From positions 1 to 64,000 of the forward strand of contig NZ_NPOA01000011.1 of assembly GCF_002287375.1 (NCBI RefSeq): a stretch of 64,000 bases of DNA. Reading direction: 5' to 3'. Positions 49,062 through 58,739 of the stretch are shown in pieces (within the stretch, counting starts at the first letter, position 1; each line of letters opens with the position of its first letter). The stretch is from Virgibacillus profundi. GTDB lineage: Bacteria; Bacillota; Bacilli; Bacillales; Amphibacillaceae. A model generated the notes under the pieces. That model searched no databases, had not been told where the DNA came from, and saw only the letters and a list, made by a program, of their open reading frames with translations. The position numbers and the translations under genes were made by a program.

Positions 49062-49793
49062 ATGTTCAAGCGATTAAACACAGATACATTAAACTGGATA
49101 TTGATAATTGGAGTGATCCTCTTTGTTATTGAGCTTGCATTTTTCCATGGTGGCATGATTGCATCGGCCTTGTTTTCAGGAATTCTTATTTATGTTGGCT
49201 GGAAAAAGTTTAATCGCCTATGGGGTAAAATTGTTTTCTGGCTCGGTGTAGTTGGTGCGGTATTTGCTGTATTAAATATGCTTGCCGTACGTTTTCTAAT
49301 CATTGCAGCAATTGTTTTATTTATCATTAACTACTCTAAATCAAAAAAAGAAGCAGAATTTATAAAACCGACTCTTTCAATCGACCAGGAAGTTATTATT
49401 GATCCGGTTGTACAGGTGAAACCATTATTTGATCATAAAATTTTTGATGATCAAAAGACGGAAGATACAGCCTATCAATGGCGGGATGTTAATATACATG
49501 GAGCATTTGGTGATCGGGTAATAGATTTAAGTAATACGGTTCTTCCCAATGATACTGCCGTGATTTCTATTCGTCATCTTGTTGGAAACATTGAAATATA
49601 CGTACCATACGAGGTGGAAGTGAGTATTCACCACAGTTCCATCTTTGGCCGTGCACATATTTTGGGTGAACAAAATTGGAAATTGATGAATCAATCACTA
49701 TTTTACCAAACAGAAAAATATGATTCGGCTTTACCACGGGTAAAAATTATTACGTCATTGTTATCCGGAGATATCGAGGTGAAGCGGATATGA
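49062..49793 (+). CDS. liaF: LiaF, inhibitor of the LiaRS two-component system
   Basis: A 243-residue protein with an N-terminal block of four hydrophobic segments and a C-terminal DUF2154-type domain (FGDRVIDLSNTVLPNDTAVISIRHLVGNIEIYVPYEV in pieces). LiaF keeps the kinase LiaS inactive without cell-wall stress. Overlaps the liaS start by 4 bp. No liaG precedes it, unlike in B. subtilis. Confidence 0.92.
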   Translation: MFKRLNTDTLNWILIIGVILFVIELAFFHGGMIASALFSGILIYVGWKKFNRLWGKIVFWLGVVGAVFAVLNMLAVRFLIIAAIVLFIINYSKSKKEAEFIKPTLSIDQEVIIDPVVQVKPLFDHKIFDDQKTEDTAYQWRDVNIHGAFGDRVIDLSNTVLPNDTAVISIRHLVGNIEIYVPYEVEVSIHHSSIFGRAHILGEQNWKLMNQSLFYQTEKYDSALPRVKIITSLLSGDIEVKRI

Positions 49794-50833
49794 ATACAAT
49801 TTTGCGTCAGGTATTTACCGCAGTATTATTCAGCATTATGATTTCAATAACAATGGTCGGAATAACATTAGCCTTATTCCTAGGGGATGACTGGTCAAGC
49901 GTATTGGCATATAAAATTGGAGAAATTCCTTTTTTATTAGTGGTTATAATTGTCCCCCTATCTGCAGGACTTATTGTAGGCATCGTCACAGGAGTTTATT
50001 GGCGCCAGCGATTGCATCGAATTGAAAAACAAATGGATGAAATCATTAAAGGACAAAAATTAACAACAGATGATGAAACATATAAAGAACTGGACAATAT
50101 TCAAAACTATTTAGAGCAAATACAGGAAAAAATTAGATTACAAACGGAAAATGCGCAACGTTTAGCTACAGAGAGGGCAAATGAACGTGAAAAAAGTCTA
50201 CAGGAAATTGTCGTTCAGGAAAGAAATAGACTTGCACGGGAATTACATGACTCTGTTAGCCAGCAGTTATTCGCTGCATCCATGATGATGTCAGCAATTA
50301 ATGAATCAAATCCACCGAAGGATGCAGGTATGAAAAAGCAGCTGTTAATGGTGGAAAAAATGATTCATCAGTCACAGCTTGAAATGCGTGCATTATTGCT
50401 CCACCTGCGCCCTGTGGCACTAAAGGGAAAATCACTGCAGGAGGGTGTCCAGGAATTATTGGTTGAGCTTACCCAAAAGGTGCCCATGGATATTGACTGG
50501 AAGGTTGAACCTTTTACAGTGGATAAAGGGGTGGAAGATCAGCTTTTTAGAATCTTGCAGGAATCTGTCTCAAATACACTGAGACATGCCGATGCAACCT
50601 CCTTTCATGTGATGTTAATCGAAAGGGATGATACGGTAATTTTAAGAACAGTCGATAACGGAATCGGATTTGATATAGAAAAAGTTAAAACAGGCTCCTA
50701 TGGTATGCAAAATATGCGTGAGAGAGCTTATGAAGTTGGTGGAGTATTTAAGGTGATCAGTTTACCAAATGAAGGTACACGTTTGGAAGTTAAGGTACCT
50801 AACCTGAAGAAAGAGGATGAGGCGATTGATTAA
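49790..50833 (+). CDS. liaS: Sensor histidine kinase LiaS
   Basis: A 347-residue kinase with two membrane helices and a very short outer loop (intramembrane-sensing type), a HAMP-like linker, HisKA_3 with phosphoacceptor His153 in [12 protein letters not shown], and HATPase domain ([29 protein letters not shown]). With LiaF it senses bacitracin-type envelope stress and phosphorylates LiaR. Confidence 0.94.
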   Translation: MNTILRQVFTAVLFSIMISITMVGITLALFLGDDWSSVLAYKIGEIPFLLVVIIVPLSAGLIVGIVTGVYWRQRLHRIEKQMDEIIKGQKLTTDDETYKELDNIQNYLEQIQEKIRLQTENAQRLATERANEREKSLQEIVVQERNRLARELHDSVSQQLFAASMMMSAINESNPPKDAGMKKQLLMVEKMIHQSQLEMRALLLHLRPVALKGKSLQEGVQELLVELTQKVPMDIDWKVEPFTVDKGVEDQLFRILQESVSNTLRHADATSFHVMLIERDDTVILRTVDNGIGFDIEKVKTGSYGMQNMRERAYEVGGVFKVISLPNEGTRLEVKVPNLKKEDEAID

Positions 50834-51458
50834 AGTTTTATTTGCAGATGATCATGAAATGGTGCGAATCGGTGTTTCTTCCTATTTGTCAGCGCAACCT
50901 GATATTGATGTTATAGCAGAAGCTGATGATGGAGGACCTGCCGTGGAAATGGCATTATCATTAAAACCGGATATCATACTTATGGATCTGGTGATGAAAA
51001 AAATGGACGGAATTGAAGCAACCAGGCAAATCATTGAACAGTGGCCAGAGGCTAAGATCATAATAGTCACAAGCTTTCTGGATGATGAAAAAGTATATCC
51101 AGCCTTGGAAGCTGGTGCAACGAGCTATATGCTGAAAACTTCAAAAGCCAGTGAAATAGCAAAAGCAATTCGTTCCACCCATGAAGGACAATCCATTTTA
51201 GAGCCAGAAGTAACAGGGAAAATAATGAATCGAATGCGTAAGCAACCAGAAGTAAACCTGCATGACCAATTAACAGAAAGAGAAATGGAAATTTTAATGC
51301 TTGTGGCACAGGGTAAAACAAATCAGGAAATTGCAGATGAATTATTTATTGCACTTAAAACAGTGAAGGTCCATGTGAGCAATATTTTAGGAAAACTGGA
51401 AGTACAGGATCGTACACAGGCTGTTATTTATGCGTTTAAGCATGATCTAATAAAATAA
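50817..51458 (+). CDS. liaR: Response regulator LiaR
   Basis: A 213-residue NarL-type regulator: phosphoacceptor Asp in [14 protein letters not shown], Lys in [10 protein letters not shown] and C-terminal LuxR helix-turn-helix ([22 protein letters not shown]). It overlaps liaS by 17 bp. A TTG at 50826, giving the start [11 protein letters not shown], has better spacing to GAGGATGAGG and may be the true start. It is expected to activate liaIH. Confidence 0.95.
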   Translation: MRRLIKVLFADDHEMVRIGVSSYLSAQPDIDVIAEADDGGPAVEMALSLKPDIILMDLVMKKMDGIEATRQIIEQWPEAKIIIVTSFLDDEKVYPALEAGATSYMLKTSKASEIAKAIRSTHEGQSILEPEVTGKIMNRMRKQPEVNLHDQLTEREMEILMLVAQGKTNQEIADELFIALKTVKVHVSNILGKLEVQDRTQAVIYAFKHDLIK

Positions 51459-51510
51459 GACTGTCCTATAGACGAAGGTCAAACGTCTATGGGATAGCCT
51501 TATTTTTTAT
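51457..51510 (+). terminator. Terminator of the lia operon
   Basis: AAGACTGTCCTATAGACG and CGTCTATGGGATAGCCTT form a long, mostly paired stem followed by ATTTTTTATTTT. Confidence 0.85.
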
Positions 51511-52607
51511 TTTCCATAAAACTTTTCGACAAGATTATAAATCGACAATAATTCATACAAGACAATCAATTCAGGTATGAAATTAGTCGGATGCTTCTCA
51601 TTATTTTTAGGCAGTAAAGAAATTGTATCCAAATTTCTTTCTGCATAAGTGCAACTAAGGCATCGCCCAAAGGATTGGCGAATGCCAAGTTTTCTAATAA
51701 TACTTTCATTATCTTCCCAAAAAATTTCTGTTAATTGTTTTAATTGCTGCTTATGTTCTTCGGGGTTATAGTATGCCGGTTTTTGCAGACTCTCCGCTAA
51801 ATCCTTTACAGCAAGTAAAATTATTTCTTTTTCGTTTTTTGTCCATGAAATGGTTTTTAGTGGTGTATTAATTAAATTGTCAATATGATAATTGATTAAA
51901 CGTAAATTCATCAATTGATCCTGGGCATAGCTGAATTGCTGTTTTTCACTTCCAACAAGCGGATGGAATTTTGATTCGTCTTTTTGAAAACGAATTAATG
52001 TTTCCGTTTGATAAATTCTTTCATCCAGTTGTTTAATCATTTCTTTTTCTGCAACATCGTGCTCATGATTATCTTTTAGAATATCACGAAATACTTTTTC
52101 AACAGCTGATCCTGTTTTTTTACTTATCCCTTGAATGTTCTTTATGATGTCGGTAGTATAATCAGGTGGTAAAACAAACATATTGACTCCTGTTGATACG
52201 AGGAGTCCGACAGTTGTTGTTCCAAGTCGAATAAAAAATGAAATTAAATAATTGCTGTGAATTACCTCTACCATTGCTACAGCAGTAAGTGTAGCGACAA
52301 GTAGTCCGGCATGTAATTTTAGTCTAAAGCATGTTGCAATTGTTAATACAGCTGCAAGTGTATACGTAAGTGGAGAATTTCCGAAAATAGAAATAAAGAA
52401 AACAGCATAGGCTGAGCCAATGGCAGATGCCGGAAAACGGACGAATCCTTTTTTAATTGAATCGGCAACAGTCGGCTCCAATGTTACAATTGCCGTGATT
52501 ACGGCGAAGACCGGGGGCCAATTCAGTAACTCACAAATCCATGCCGTAAGAAAAATGGAAACCCCCGTTTTTACAACACGTCCCCCAAATAAATCAAATT
52601 TCTTCAA
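51507..52607 (-). CDS. Aromatic acid exporter family (ArAE_1/FUSC-like) membrane protein with an in-frame repeat
   Basis: I start at TTG 52607 (366 residues, LKKFDLFGGRVVKTG), because GGAGGTG lies 9 nt upstream. Residues about 10-150 hold six membrane helices of the ArAE_1 type, then a cytoplasmic helical domain. Residues about 303-332 are encoded by a copy of the dispersed double-hairpin repeat (51611-51696) read in frame, ending in LGIRQSFGRCLSCTYAE-type sequence with the only Cys pair of the protein. The reading frame stays open to ELLSIYNLVEKF. Transport substrate unknown. Confidence 0.82.
   Translation of the reverse strand: MKKFDLFGGRVVKTGVSIFLTAWICELLNWPPVFAVITAIVTLEPTVADSIKKGFVRFPASAIGSAYAVFFISIFGNSPLTYTLAAVLTIATCFRLKLHAGLLVATLTAVAMVEVIHSNYLISFFIRLGTTTVGLLVSTGVNMFVLPPDYTTDIIKNIQGISKKTGSAVEKVFRDILKDNHEHDVAEKEMIKQLDERIYQTETLIRFQKDESKFHPLVGSEKQQFSYAQDQLMNLRLINYHIDNLINTPLKTISWTKNEKEIILLAVKDLAESLQKPAYYNPEEHKQQLKQLTEIFWEDNESIIRKLGIRQSFGRCLSCTYAERNLDTISLLPKNNEKHPTNFIPELIVLYELLSIYNLVEKFYGK
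51611..51696 (+). repeat. Double-hairpin dispersed repeat, copy 3, inside a protein gene
   Basis: Hairpin A GCAGTAAAGAAATT with AAATTTCTTTCTGC, then ATAAGTGCAACTAAGG, hairpin B CATCGCCC with GGCGAATG (imperfect), and the end CAAGTTTTCTAA. Same order as copies 1 and 2. Lies fully within the minus-strand gene 51507-52607 without breaking the frame. Confidence 0.88.
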
Positions 52608-52844
52608 AAAAACCGCACCTCCCACTCTATACATTATGTCCAAATAGCTATAATTTCCAACAATAACCCGGATTACCTGAAGCGAACCTTCGTCTACCAC
52701 CGCTCTAAAGGGATTAACTGGGGTCGACTAATTCGCAACTTATCATAAGTAGCCTATTATTCACCAAAAAAGTATAATATCTTCCACTACGATGATGAAC
52801 TTTTTAATGAAAAAAGGGGTTTAATGTCATTATTGAAATATAAT

Positions 52845-52888
52845 TGTAATATTACTCTAACATGGGTGAAACTTTTCAATGTTATACT
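52845..52888 (+). promoter_or_regulatory. Candidate WalR site and promoter of the CwlO-like gene
   Basis: TGTAAT-ATTAC-TCTAAC (52845-52861) matches the WalR box TGTWAH-N5-TGTWAH with one mismatch. A -10-like TATACT at 52883-52888 lies about 17 bp after a weak -35 region touching it. In B. subtilis cwlO is WalR-activated, which fits. Confidence 0.45.
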
Positions 52889-53020
52889 ACAATTGTCCTA
52901 GATTGATAGGGTACATATTATAAAATATATACATATCACTGAACTGCAAAATTAAATGATACCATGAAATATACATAGAGAAAAATATAGCAGTTGTGAA
53001 GGAAAGCGGGGAACGAAAAG

Positions 53021-54271
53021 TTGAAAAAAACATTAGTTACGATGGCCACAGTTACAGTGGTAGGTTTAGGCAGTACCTTTTTTGGAACAACAACCCATGC
53101 AGATACATTAGACGACTTACATAATAAACAAACACAAATTGAAAATGAACGTTCAGATATTAAAGCGAATCTATCAGAAGCCGAGGGCGAAATTGCTGAT
53201 ATTTTAATAGACCTGGAAGAATTGAATAAGGAAATCGATCGTGTAGATGGAGCCTTGAAAGAAAATGAAAAAATGATGACTGATACAGAAAATAATATTT
53301 CTGATACGCAAAAAGAAGTCGATTTACTGGAAGAAAATATTGTTAAACTAGAAGAAGCTATAGAAAAACGTTACGATATTTTAAAAGAGAGAATTGTTTC
53401 CTATCAAAAAAGTGGTGGGAATATTAGTTACCTGGAAGTAGTGTTCGGTGCTAAGAGCTTTGGTGACTTTATCAGTCGTGTAACAGCGGTAAATAAAATT
53501 GCTGCATCAGATACAGCATTAATGGAAAAACAGGAAGAAGATAAAAAAGAAGTAGAAGCAAAACAAAATGAAGTAATTGCGAAACTTGATGAATTGAAAG
53601 AAATGAAGGTAGAACTTGAAGGTATGCAAGCAACTATCATGGAACAAAAAGAACAAAATGAAAAAAAGAAATCAACCTTAAAAACAAAAGAAAAAGATTT
53701 GCTTGCATTAACAGAAGAGTTACAAATTGAAGATAGTAATCTGGCATCACTTGAGTCGGAAGTAAAACAAAGTATTGCTACTGCAACTAGTCCGGCACCA
53801 TCGGTTGCTCAAGCATCTTCAAATAATTCAAATAGTAATCTAACAACTTTAAGCAAAAAAGAAAGTAAAAAAGCATCAGCAAAACCAGTTGTTTCCAGTG
53901 GCAGCGGTAATATAAGCACGGCTATTAATGCCGGATATCAATATCTTGGAGTACCATATGTCTGGGCTGGAAAAACACCTAGTGGATTTGATTGTTCCGG
54001 ATTCGTGTCATGGGCTTTCGGACAAGCAGGTATTTCCATTCCATCAAGTACATCCGGTTTATCCGGTATAGGATCTCAAGTATCCTACAGCAACATTCAG
54101 CCAGGAGATCTTGTGTTCTTTAACACATATAAAACGAATGGTCATGTTGGAATTTATGTTGGTGGCGGTAAATTTATCGGATCACAGAATTCTACAGGGT
54201 TGGCAGTGGCAGACATGACTTCCGGTTATTGGAATGATCATTTTGCAGGACATGTACGTCGCGTACGTTAA
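53021..54271 (+). CDS. CwlO-like peptidoglycan D,L-endopeptidase (NlpC/P60)
   Basis: A 416-residue secreted enzyme: signal peptide to about residue 27 (TTTHA-D), long coiled coil 30-230, a Ser/Ala/Asn-rich linker, and a C-terminal NlpC/P60 domain. The catalytic Cys is in FDCSGFVSWAF, the His in NGHVGIYVGGGK. It is a little shorter than B. subtilis CwlO (473 residues), but has the same layout; CwlO is activated by FtsEX and cuts between D-Glu and meso-DAP for cell elongation. Starts at TTG 53021. Confidence 0.88.
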   Translation: MKKTLVTMATVTVVGLGSTFFGTTTHADTLDDLHNKQTQIENERSDIKANLSEAEGEIADILIDLEELNKEIDRVDGALKENEKMMTDTENNISDTQKEVDLLEENIVKLEEAIEKRYDILKERIVSYQKSGGNISYLEVVFGAKSFGDFISRVTAVNKIAASDTALMEKQEEDKKEVEAKQNEVIAKLDELKEMKVELEGMQATIMEQKEQNEKKKSTLKTKEKDLLALTEELQIEDSNLASLESEVKQSIATATSPAPSVAQASSNNSNSNLTTLSKKESKKASAKPVVSSGSGNISTAINAGYQYLGVPYVWAGKTPSGFDCSGFVSWAFGQAGISIPSSTSGLSGIGSQVSYSNIQPGDLVFFNTYKTNGHVGIYVGGGKFIGSQNSTGLAVADMTSGYWNDHFAGHVRRVR

Positions 54272-54287
54272 TTAATTATAAAAGCTA

Positions 54288-54320
54288 AAAATCCATCCTA
54301 AATTTAGGATGGATTTTTTC
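54288..54320 (+). terminator. Terminator after the CwlO-like gene
   Basis: AAATCCATCCTAA and TTAGGATGGATTT pair with almost no loop and continue into TTTTC. Confidence 0.88.
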
Positions 54321-54498
54321 ATGTGCAAAGCTTAATCCAACCTACGATGAAATTATCAAAAGATTTAATTAAGTCAAAAAGCACCACATTACCCCCGGTA
54401 TTATTAGATTCCGTCTTAGACTTTGTATTTAAAGTAACCTAATGAAGGTTTGACATTTTTCGTCTTTTCCTCTAATCTTATTCTGGAATAATTTAGGA

Positions 54499-54988
54499 AT
54501 GTGGATTTCCTGGTACAAGTATGGTAAATAGACTTTGGAATAAATAAGGGTTGCAGTGTGCAGCATTTGGCGGTACAACATTATTCAGTGATTTAAATAA
54601 CGGAACAGCTATAGCAGAAGCTGTTAATGCAGATATTGCAGTAGCATTATTTGAAACCTTTGTTGATTTACCTTTTCCGAACATTTTATCACTGTTGTCT
54701 ATATTTCTGATATTTACTTTCCTAGTAACATCAGCGGACTCTGCAACTTATATTTTGGGTAGTATGACTCCCATAGGTAGTTTGAATCCCGCTCTATTTG
54801 TAAAAATTACTTGGGGTGTTTTAATTACAGCAATTGCCGTCGTGCTACTTCTGGCGGGTGGACTGGAAGCATTGCAAACCGCCTCATTAATATCGGCCTT
54901 ACCGTTTACAGTAATACTGCTAATCATGGTAGTAGCGTTCATACGATTAGTGAAAAAGGAATTTAATAAAGGTAAAGATGAAAAATAA
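54499..54988 (+). pseudogene. C-terminal remnant of a BCCT (betaine/choline/carnitine) transporter
   Basis: From about 54551 the open frame reads FGGTTLFSDLNN...FTFLVTSADSATYILGSM...IRLVKKE, matching the last three to four helices of BCCT carriers such as OpuD. Upstream only a scrap WISW (54502) of the preceding helix remains, in another frame and interrupted by stops. About 350 residues are missing, and there is no ribosome site. It would have imported osmoprotectants. Confidence 0.82.
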
Positions 54989-54995
54989 AATCTCG

Positions 54996-55028
54996 GCAGC
55001 TAAAAGATTATTCTTTTAGCTGCTTTTT
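54996..55028. terminator. Terminator hairpin between BCCT remnant and YitT-like gene
   Basis: GCAGCTAAAAG and CTTTTAGCTGC form an 11-bp stem followed by TTTTTT on the plus strand. It overlaps the last codons of the minus-strand gene at 55008. Confidence 0.82.
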
Positions 55029-55592
55029 TCCATATAGTTTAATTATCGTTGATGTGGTCAAACCTATTATTCCAACCATAATGCAGGAGTAGATAAAGGT
55101 AGCTTCAGGAATGAAGGACCAACCCAATAATAGAATCATACAATCGATCATAAAAATATAAATACCTGCATTAACTGCAGTTAGTCTGGATAACAATAAC
55201 GCTATCAGATCAGTTCCACCAGTACTTGTTTCAGATAAAAGCATCATGCCAACGCCTGTACCGATGAAAATACCGCCTATTAGTGAACTGACGAATATTG
55301 GGGCTGGATACCAATAAGAAATTGGCTGAAATAAATCGATTAAAAAGGAGGATACTAACAGTCCGTGGATGCCATTGTAAAAATAGGTTCGATTATAATA
55401 GAAAGCAATCATATATAAAGGAATGCTTAATAATATAATTGTTAATCCTGGTTTAAATCCAAATGCATATTTACCTATTAGTCCCAGCCCGATGATGCCA
55501 CCATCCAATAAATGATTTGGTATAACAAAATAATTTATTCCTATTGCAATAAAAACACTTCCACCCAGTATAGAACATATTTTTTTGATCAC
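55008..55592 (-). CDS. YitT-family membrane protein (short form)
   Basis: A 194-residue protein with five to six membrane helices (FIAIGINYFVIPNHLLDGGIIG, TGVGMMLLSETSTGGTDLIALLL mark the YitT/DUF161 family). Canonical YitT proteins have about 280 residues with a C-terminal DUF2179 domain, which is absent here. Function is unknown. Its 3' end lies in the shared terminator hairpin. Confidence 0.82.
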   Translation of the reverse strand: MIKKICSILGGSVFIAIGINYFVIPNHLLDGGIIGLGLIGKYAFGFKPGLTIILLSIPLYMIAFYYNRTYFYNGIHGLLVSSFLIDLFQPISYWYPAPIFVSSLIGGIFIGTGVGMMLLSETSTGGTDLIALLLSRLTAVNAGIYIFMIDCMILLLGWSFIPEATFIYSCIMVGIIGLTTSTIIKLYGKKQLKE

Positions 55593-55906
55593 CTAAATAC
55601 CCACCTTGTCCCAAAAGCTTACTTAAAATAATATGATTAGTAATAGACATTCATGTCCTTGAAATCAAATATTATTAATAATATTCCTCTAAATATAGAC
55701 TCAAGATTTTATATACTATATAATTAGTTTAGGGAAGTGGGTGGTTCTAATGGGAAGGTAAAACTATATGGACGATTCAATTTTGATTCAAAGTATATTT
55801 TTACAATTGAACTAGAATCATCAACGAATAGAGCGTTTATTTTGATGACTGGATTTTCAAAAAAATAGGAGGTGAAATCCTTATGTCATAGACATGGGGA
55901 TCTTAA

Positions 55907-57199
55907 TTGGACATAGGTACCATAATTAATTTATTTGCAGTTGCTGTACTGATAATGATGACCGCTTTTTTCGTAATGGCCGAATTTGCGATTGTGAAAA
56001 TACGGAGTACACAACTTGAACCACACATAGAAAACGGAAAGAAATCCGCCGTTTATGCCAAACAGGTTGTCACACATCTGGATGAATACTTATCTGCATG
56101 CCAGTTGGGGATTACCATTACAGCACTTGGAATTGGGCGTCTTGCTGAGCCAACTTTTGAAAAAATGCTTCATCCGATCATCGGACAATTTGGATTTAGC
56201 AGTGCATTTGTAACAACGATTTCAATTGCTATATCGTTCTTGATTGCAACTTTTCTACATGTTGTTGTCGGAGAACTTGCTCCCAAGACATTGGCAATTC
56301 AAAAGGCAGAACAGGTTACACTTTGGACTGCCAGACCACTTATATGGTTTTACCGGCTGCTTTTCCCATTTATCTGGTTCTTAAACGGTTCTGCTCGACT
56401 TTTATCACGTTCCGTTGGGTTAAAGCCGATGAGCGGACATGAAGAATCACATAGTGAAGAAGAGCTTCGTTTGATTCTTGCTGATAGCTATAAGAGTGGA
56501 GAAATTAATCAGTCAGAGATGATGTATGTAAATAATATTTTCGATTTTGATGAGCGTGTAGCAAGAGAAATAATGGTTCCACGCACTGAGATGATTTATT
56601 TTTCCAAAGAAGATAGTTTTGATACAAATCTTGACGTAATCCTCGAGGGTCAGTTTACCAGATATCCTGTAGCTGATGAGGATAAGGATAATATTATTGG
56701 ACTCGTAAATTTGAAGGAAATTTTTACTAGCCATCTTAAAGATAAAAATGCAGCAATTGAGGATTATATCAGACCAATTCTTCATATATCCGAAGCAACG
56801 CCCATAAAAAAGGTTCTTTTAAAAATGCAAAAGGAACGAATCCATATGGCAATCGTTAATGATGAATATGGTGGAACTGCGGGCCTGATCACCGTTGAGG
56901 ATATACTGGAAGAAATTGTTGGTGATATCCGTGATGAATTTGATGATAATGAAGTTCCTATGATTGAGGAAGTTAATGAAAACACAACAATTGTATCAGG
57001 AAGAGTTCATTTAGATGATATCAATGATCTGTTGGGAACAGAATTAATAGATGAGGAAATTGATACAATCGGCGGCTGGGTATTTACAAATAATCTGGAT
57101 GCCAAGGAAGGTACATCCATTGAATTTGATGGGCATCAATACACTATTGATGAAATGGATGGATATCAAATAAAGAAAGTTAAAATTATGAAAATCTAA
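55907..57199 (+). CDS. CNNM/HlyC-CorC family membrane protein (hemolysin-like, MpfA type)
   Basis: A 430-residue protein: DUF21/CNNM membrane domain (residues 1-190; [15 protein letters not shown]), two CBS domains (about 210-330; [22 protein letters not shown]) and a C-terminal CorC_HlyC domain (about 345-425; GGWVFTNN). Family members act in Mg efflux (B. subtilis MpfA/YhdP) or cation homeostasis. I use TTG 55907, but its ribosome site is weak, whereas a strong AGGAGGTG lies 40 bp upstream before ATG-TCA-TAG. Confidence 0.87.
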   Translation: MDIGTIINLFAVAVLIMMTAFFVMAEFAIVKIRSTQLEPHIENGKKSAVYAKQVVTHLDEYLSACQLGITITALGIGRLAEPTFEKMLHPIIGQFGFSSAFVTTISIAISFLIATFLHVVVGELAPKTLAIQKAEQVTLWTARPLIWFYRLLFPFIWFLNGSARLLSRSVGLKPMSGHEESHSEEELRLILADSYKSGEINQSEMMYVNNIFDFDERVAREIMVPRTEMIYFSKEDSFDTNLDVILEGQFTRYPVADEDKDNIIGLVNLKEIFTSHLKDKNAAIEDYIRPILHISEATPIKKVLLKMQKERIHMAIVNDEYGGTAGLITVEDILEEIVGDIRDEFDDNEVPMIEEVNENTTIVSGRVHLDDINDLLGTELIDEEIDTIGGWVFTNNLDAKEGTSIEFDGHQYTIDEMDGYQIKKVKIMKI

Positions 57200-57229
57200 T
57201 ATGTGGTGGAGAAACATTCTAAATCCTAT

Positions 57230-57272
57230 AGAAAATAGAGACCAAATCGTATAATGATTTGGTCTCTATTTA
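57230..57272 (+). terminator. Terminator after the CNNM-type gene
   Basis: AAATAGAGACCAAATC and GATTTGGTCTCTATTT form a 16-bp perfect stem around GTATAAT with TATT following. Confidence 0.88.
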
Positions 57273-57396
57273 TTGGTATTCAGTAGATATCTGAATATTT
57301 GTGCGTAATGTGAGCAATTTAGGCCTTATAGTGAAACTTTTTTCTTTCCAATACGGACGAAAAATATAAGAACAAAAAGACAGGGGAGGGTCATAA

Positions 57397-57657
57397 GTGA
57401 AAAAGTATATTATTTTTGCTGTTAGTTTTATATTTATATTTTCATTATTCCAGATTTTGTCCGGAATTATTCTAACATATACATATACTCCGGATATAAC
57501 AGAGGCGTGGAATATGAGTGCTAATCTATCTCAGGAAACTGTTATGATAAGTAATCATAATTCGTTTTTACTAACATTACTTATTGCTTTTCTTTCTGCC
57601 ACAGCTGCATATTTTATCCCGAAAAAACTTAAAAATACCAACTATCATACCAAGTAA
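57397..57657 (+). CDS. Small two-helix membrane protein, unknown
   Basis: 86 residues starting at GTG 57397 behind GGGGAGGG. Helix 1 (residues 4-28) and helix 2 (about 58-74, SFLLTLLIAFLSATAAYF) enclose a 30-residue outer loop with TPDITEAWNMSANLS. The end is basic. I do not recognise the family; strong ribosome site and composition suggest it is real. Confidence 0.65.
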   Translation: MKKYIIFAVSFIFIFSLFQILSGIILTYTYTPDITEAWNMSANLSQETVMISNHNSFLLTLLIAFLSATAAYFIPKKLKNTNYHTK

Positions 57658-57794
57658 TATTTGCGCCAGCGAGTGTTTTTATTACATGAGACATCTTTTT
57701 TTATCAATATATAATTGTTAACGCATGAAAGATATGTAATAATAACTATAATTGTCCGAAAATTAATAATTATGAACATGGGGGTTTTACAGAA

Positions 57795-58739
57795 ATGGAA
57801 CAAGTAAAACAAGCAAAAGTGACGTTAAACAATGTTATTTTTGGTAAGGAAGAAGTTGTTGATTTATTATTTATTGCGCTGCTGGCACAGGGGCATGTTT
57901 TATTGGAAAGTGTTCCAGGAACGGGGAAAACTAAATTGGCAAAAAGTTTTGCAAAAGTAATGGAAGGTGATTTTAATCGTGTCCAGTTTACACCTGATGT
58001 CCTGCCCAGTGATGTGACAGGAATCCGCTTTTTCAATCCGAAAACGCAGGAATTTGAGCTTCGGGTGGGGCCGGTCGTTTCAAATGTACTACTTGCTGAT
58101 GAAATTAACCGGGCGACACCGAAAACACAATCCAGTCTGCTTGAAGTCATGGAAGAATATCAATCTACCATTGATGGGGAAACCATTAAAGTGGAAGCAC
58201 CTTTTATCGTGCTTGCAACACAGAATCCGGTGGAAAGCAATTATGGAACTTTCCCATTGCCTGAAGCACAGTTGGACCGTTTCCTATTTAAAATTGATTT
58301 AGGATATCCTTCCAATGAAGAGGAAAAAAGAATTTTACATACATACCGAACAAATGACCCATATGATGAAATAACTGCATCACTGACACTGGAAAAGATC
58401 CGCATGTTGCAGGAGGAGATTAAACAAATAAGCTTGTCCGATGTGGTTACAGATTATTTATTAAGTCTTATTCATGAATCAAGATCACATTTTGATGTAG
58501 AGCTCGGGATCAGTCCAAGGGGAATGCTTGCATTGATGCGGGCAGCGCAAGCACGGGCTTTTCTGCAAAACCGTAACTATGTCACACCTGAGGATATAAA
58601 GGAATTAGTACCATATATATTCGAACACAGGCTTATTTTATCAATGGAAGGTTCTATTAAAAAGACAGCAAGGCAAGTTGTGAACGAGATTATTAAAAAT
58701 GTTTCCGTACCTGTTGAGGCAGGAGCAGTCGGCAAATGA
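57795..58739 (+). CDS. MoxR-family AAA+ ATPase
   Basis: A 314-residue MoxR ATPase: Walker A ESVPGTGKTKLAK, Walker B LLADEINRATPKTQ, sensor LATQNPVESNYGTFPLPEAQLDRF (in pieces). MoxR proteins act as chaperones for partner proteins encoded next to them, often with VWA or DUF58 domains. First gene of a tight three-gene operon; overlaps DUF58 gene by 4 bp. Equivalent to B. subtilis YeaC. Confidence 0.92.
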   Translation: MEQVKQAKVTLNNVIFGKEEVVDLLFIALLAQGHVLLESVPGTGKTKLAKSFAKVMEGDFNRVQFTPDVLPSDVTGIRFFNPKTQEFELRVGPVVSNVLLADEINRATPKTQSSLLEVMEEYQSTIDGETIKVEAPFIVLATQNPVESNYGTFPLPEAQLDRFLFKIDLGYPSNEEEKRILHTYRTNDPYDEITASLTLEKIRMLQEEIKQISLSDVVTDYLLSLIHESRSHFDVELGISPRGMLALMRAAQARAFLQNRNYVTPEDIKELVPYIFEHRLILSMEGSIKKTARQVVNEIIKNVSVPVEAGAVGK

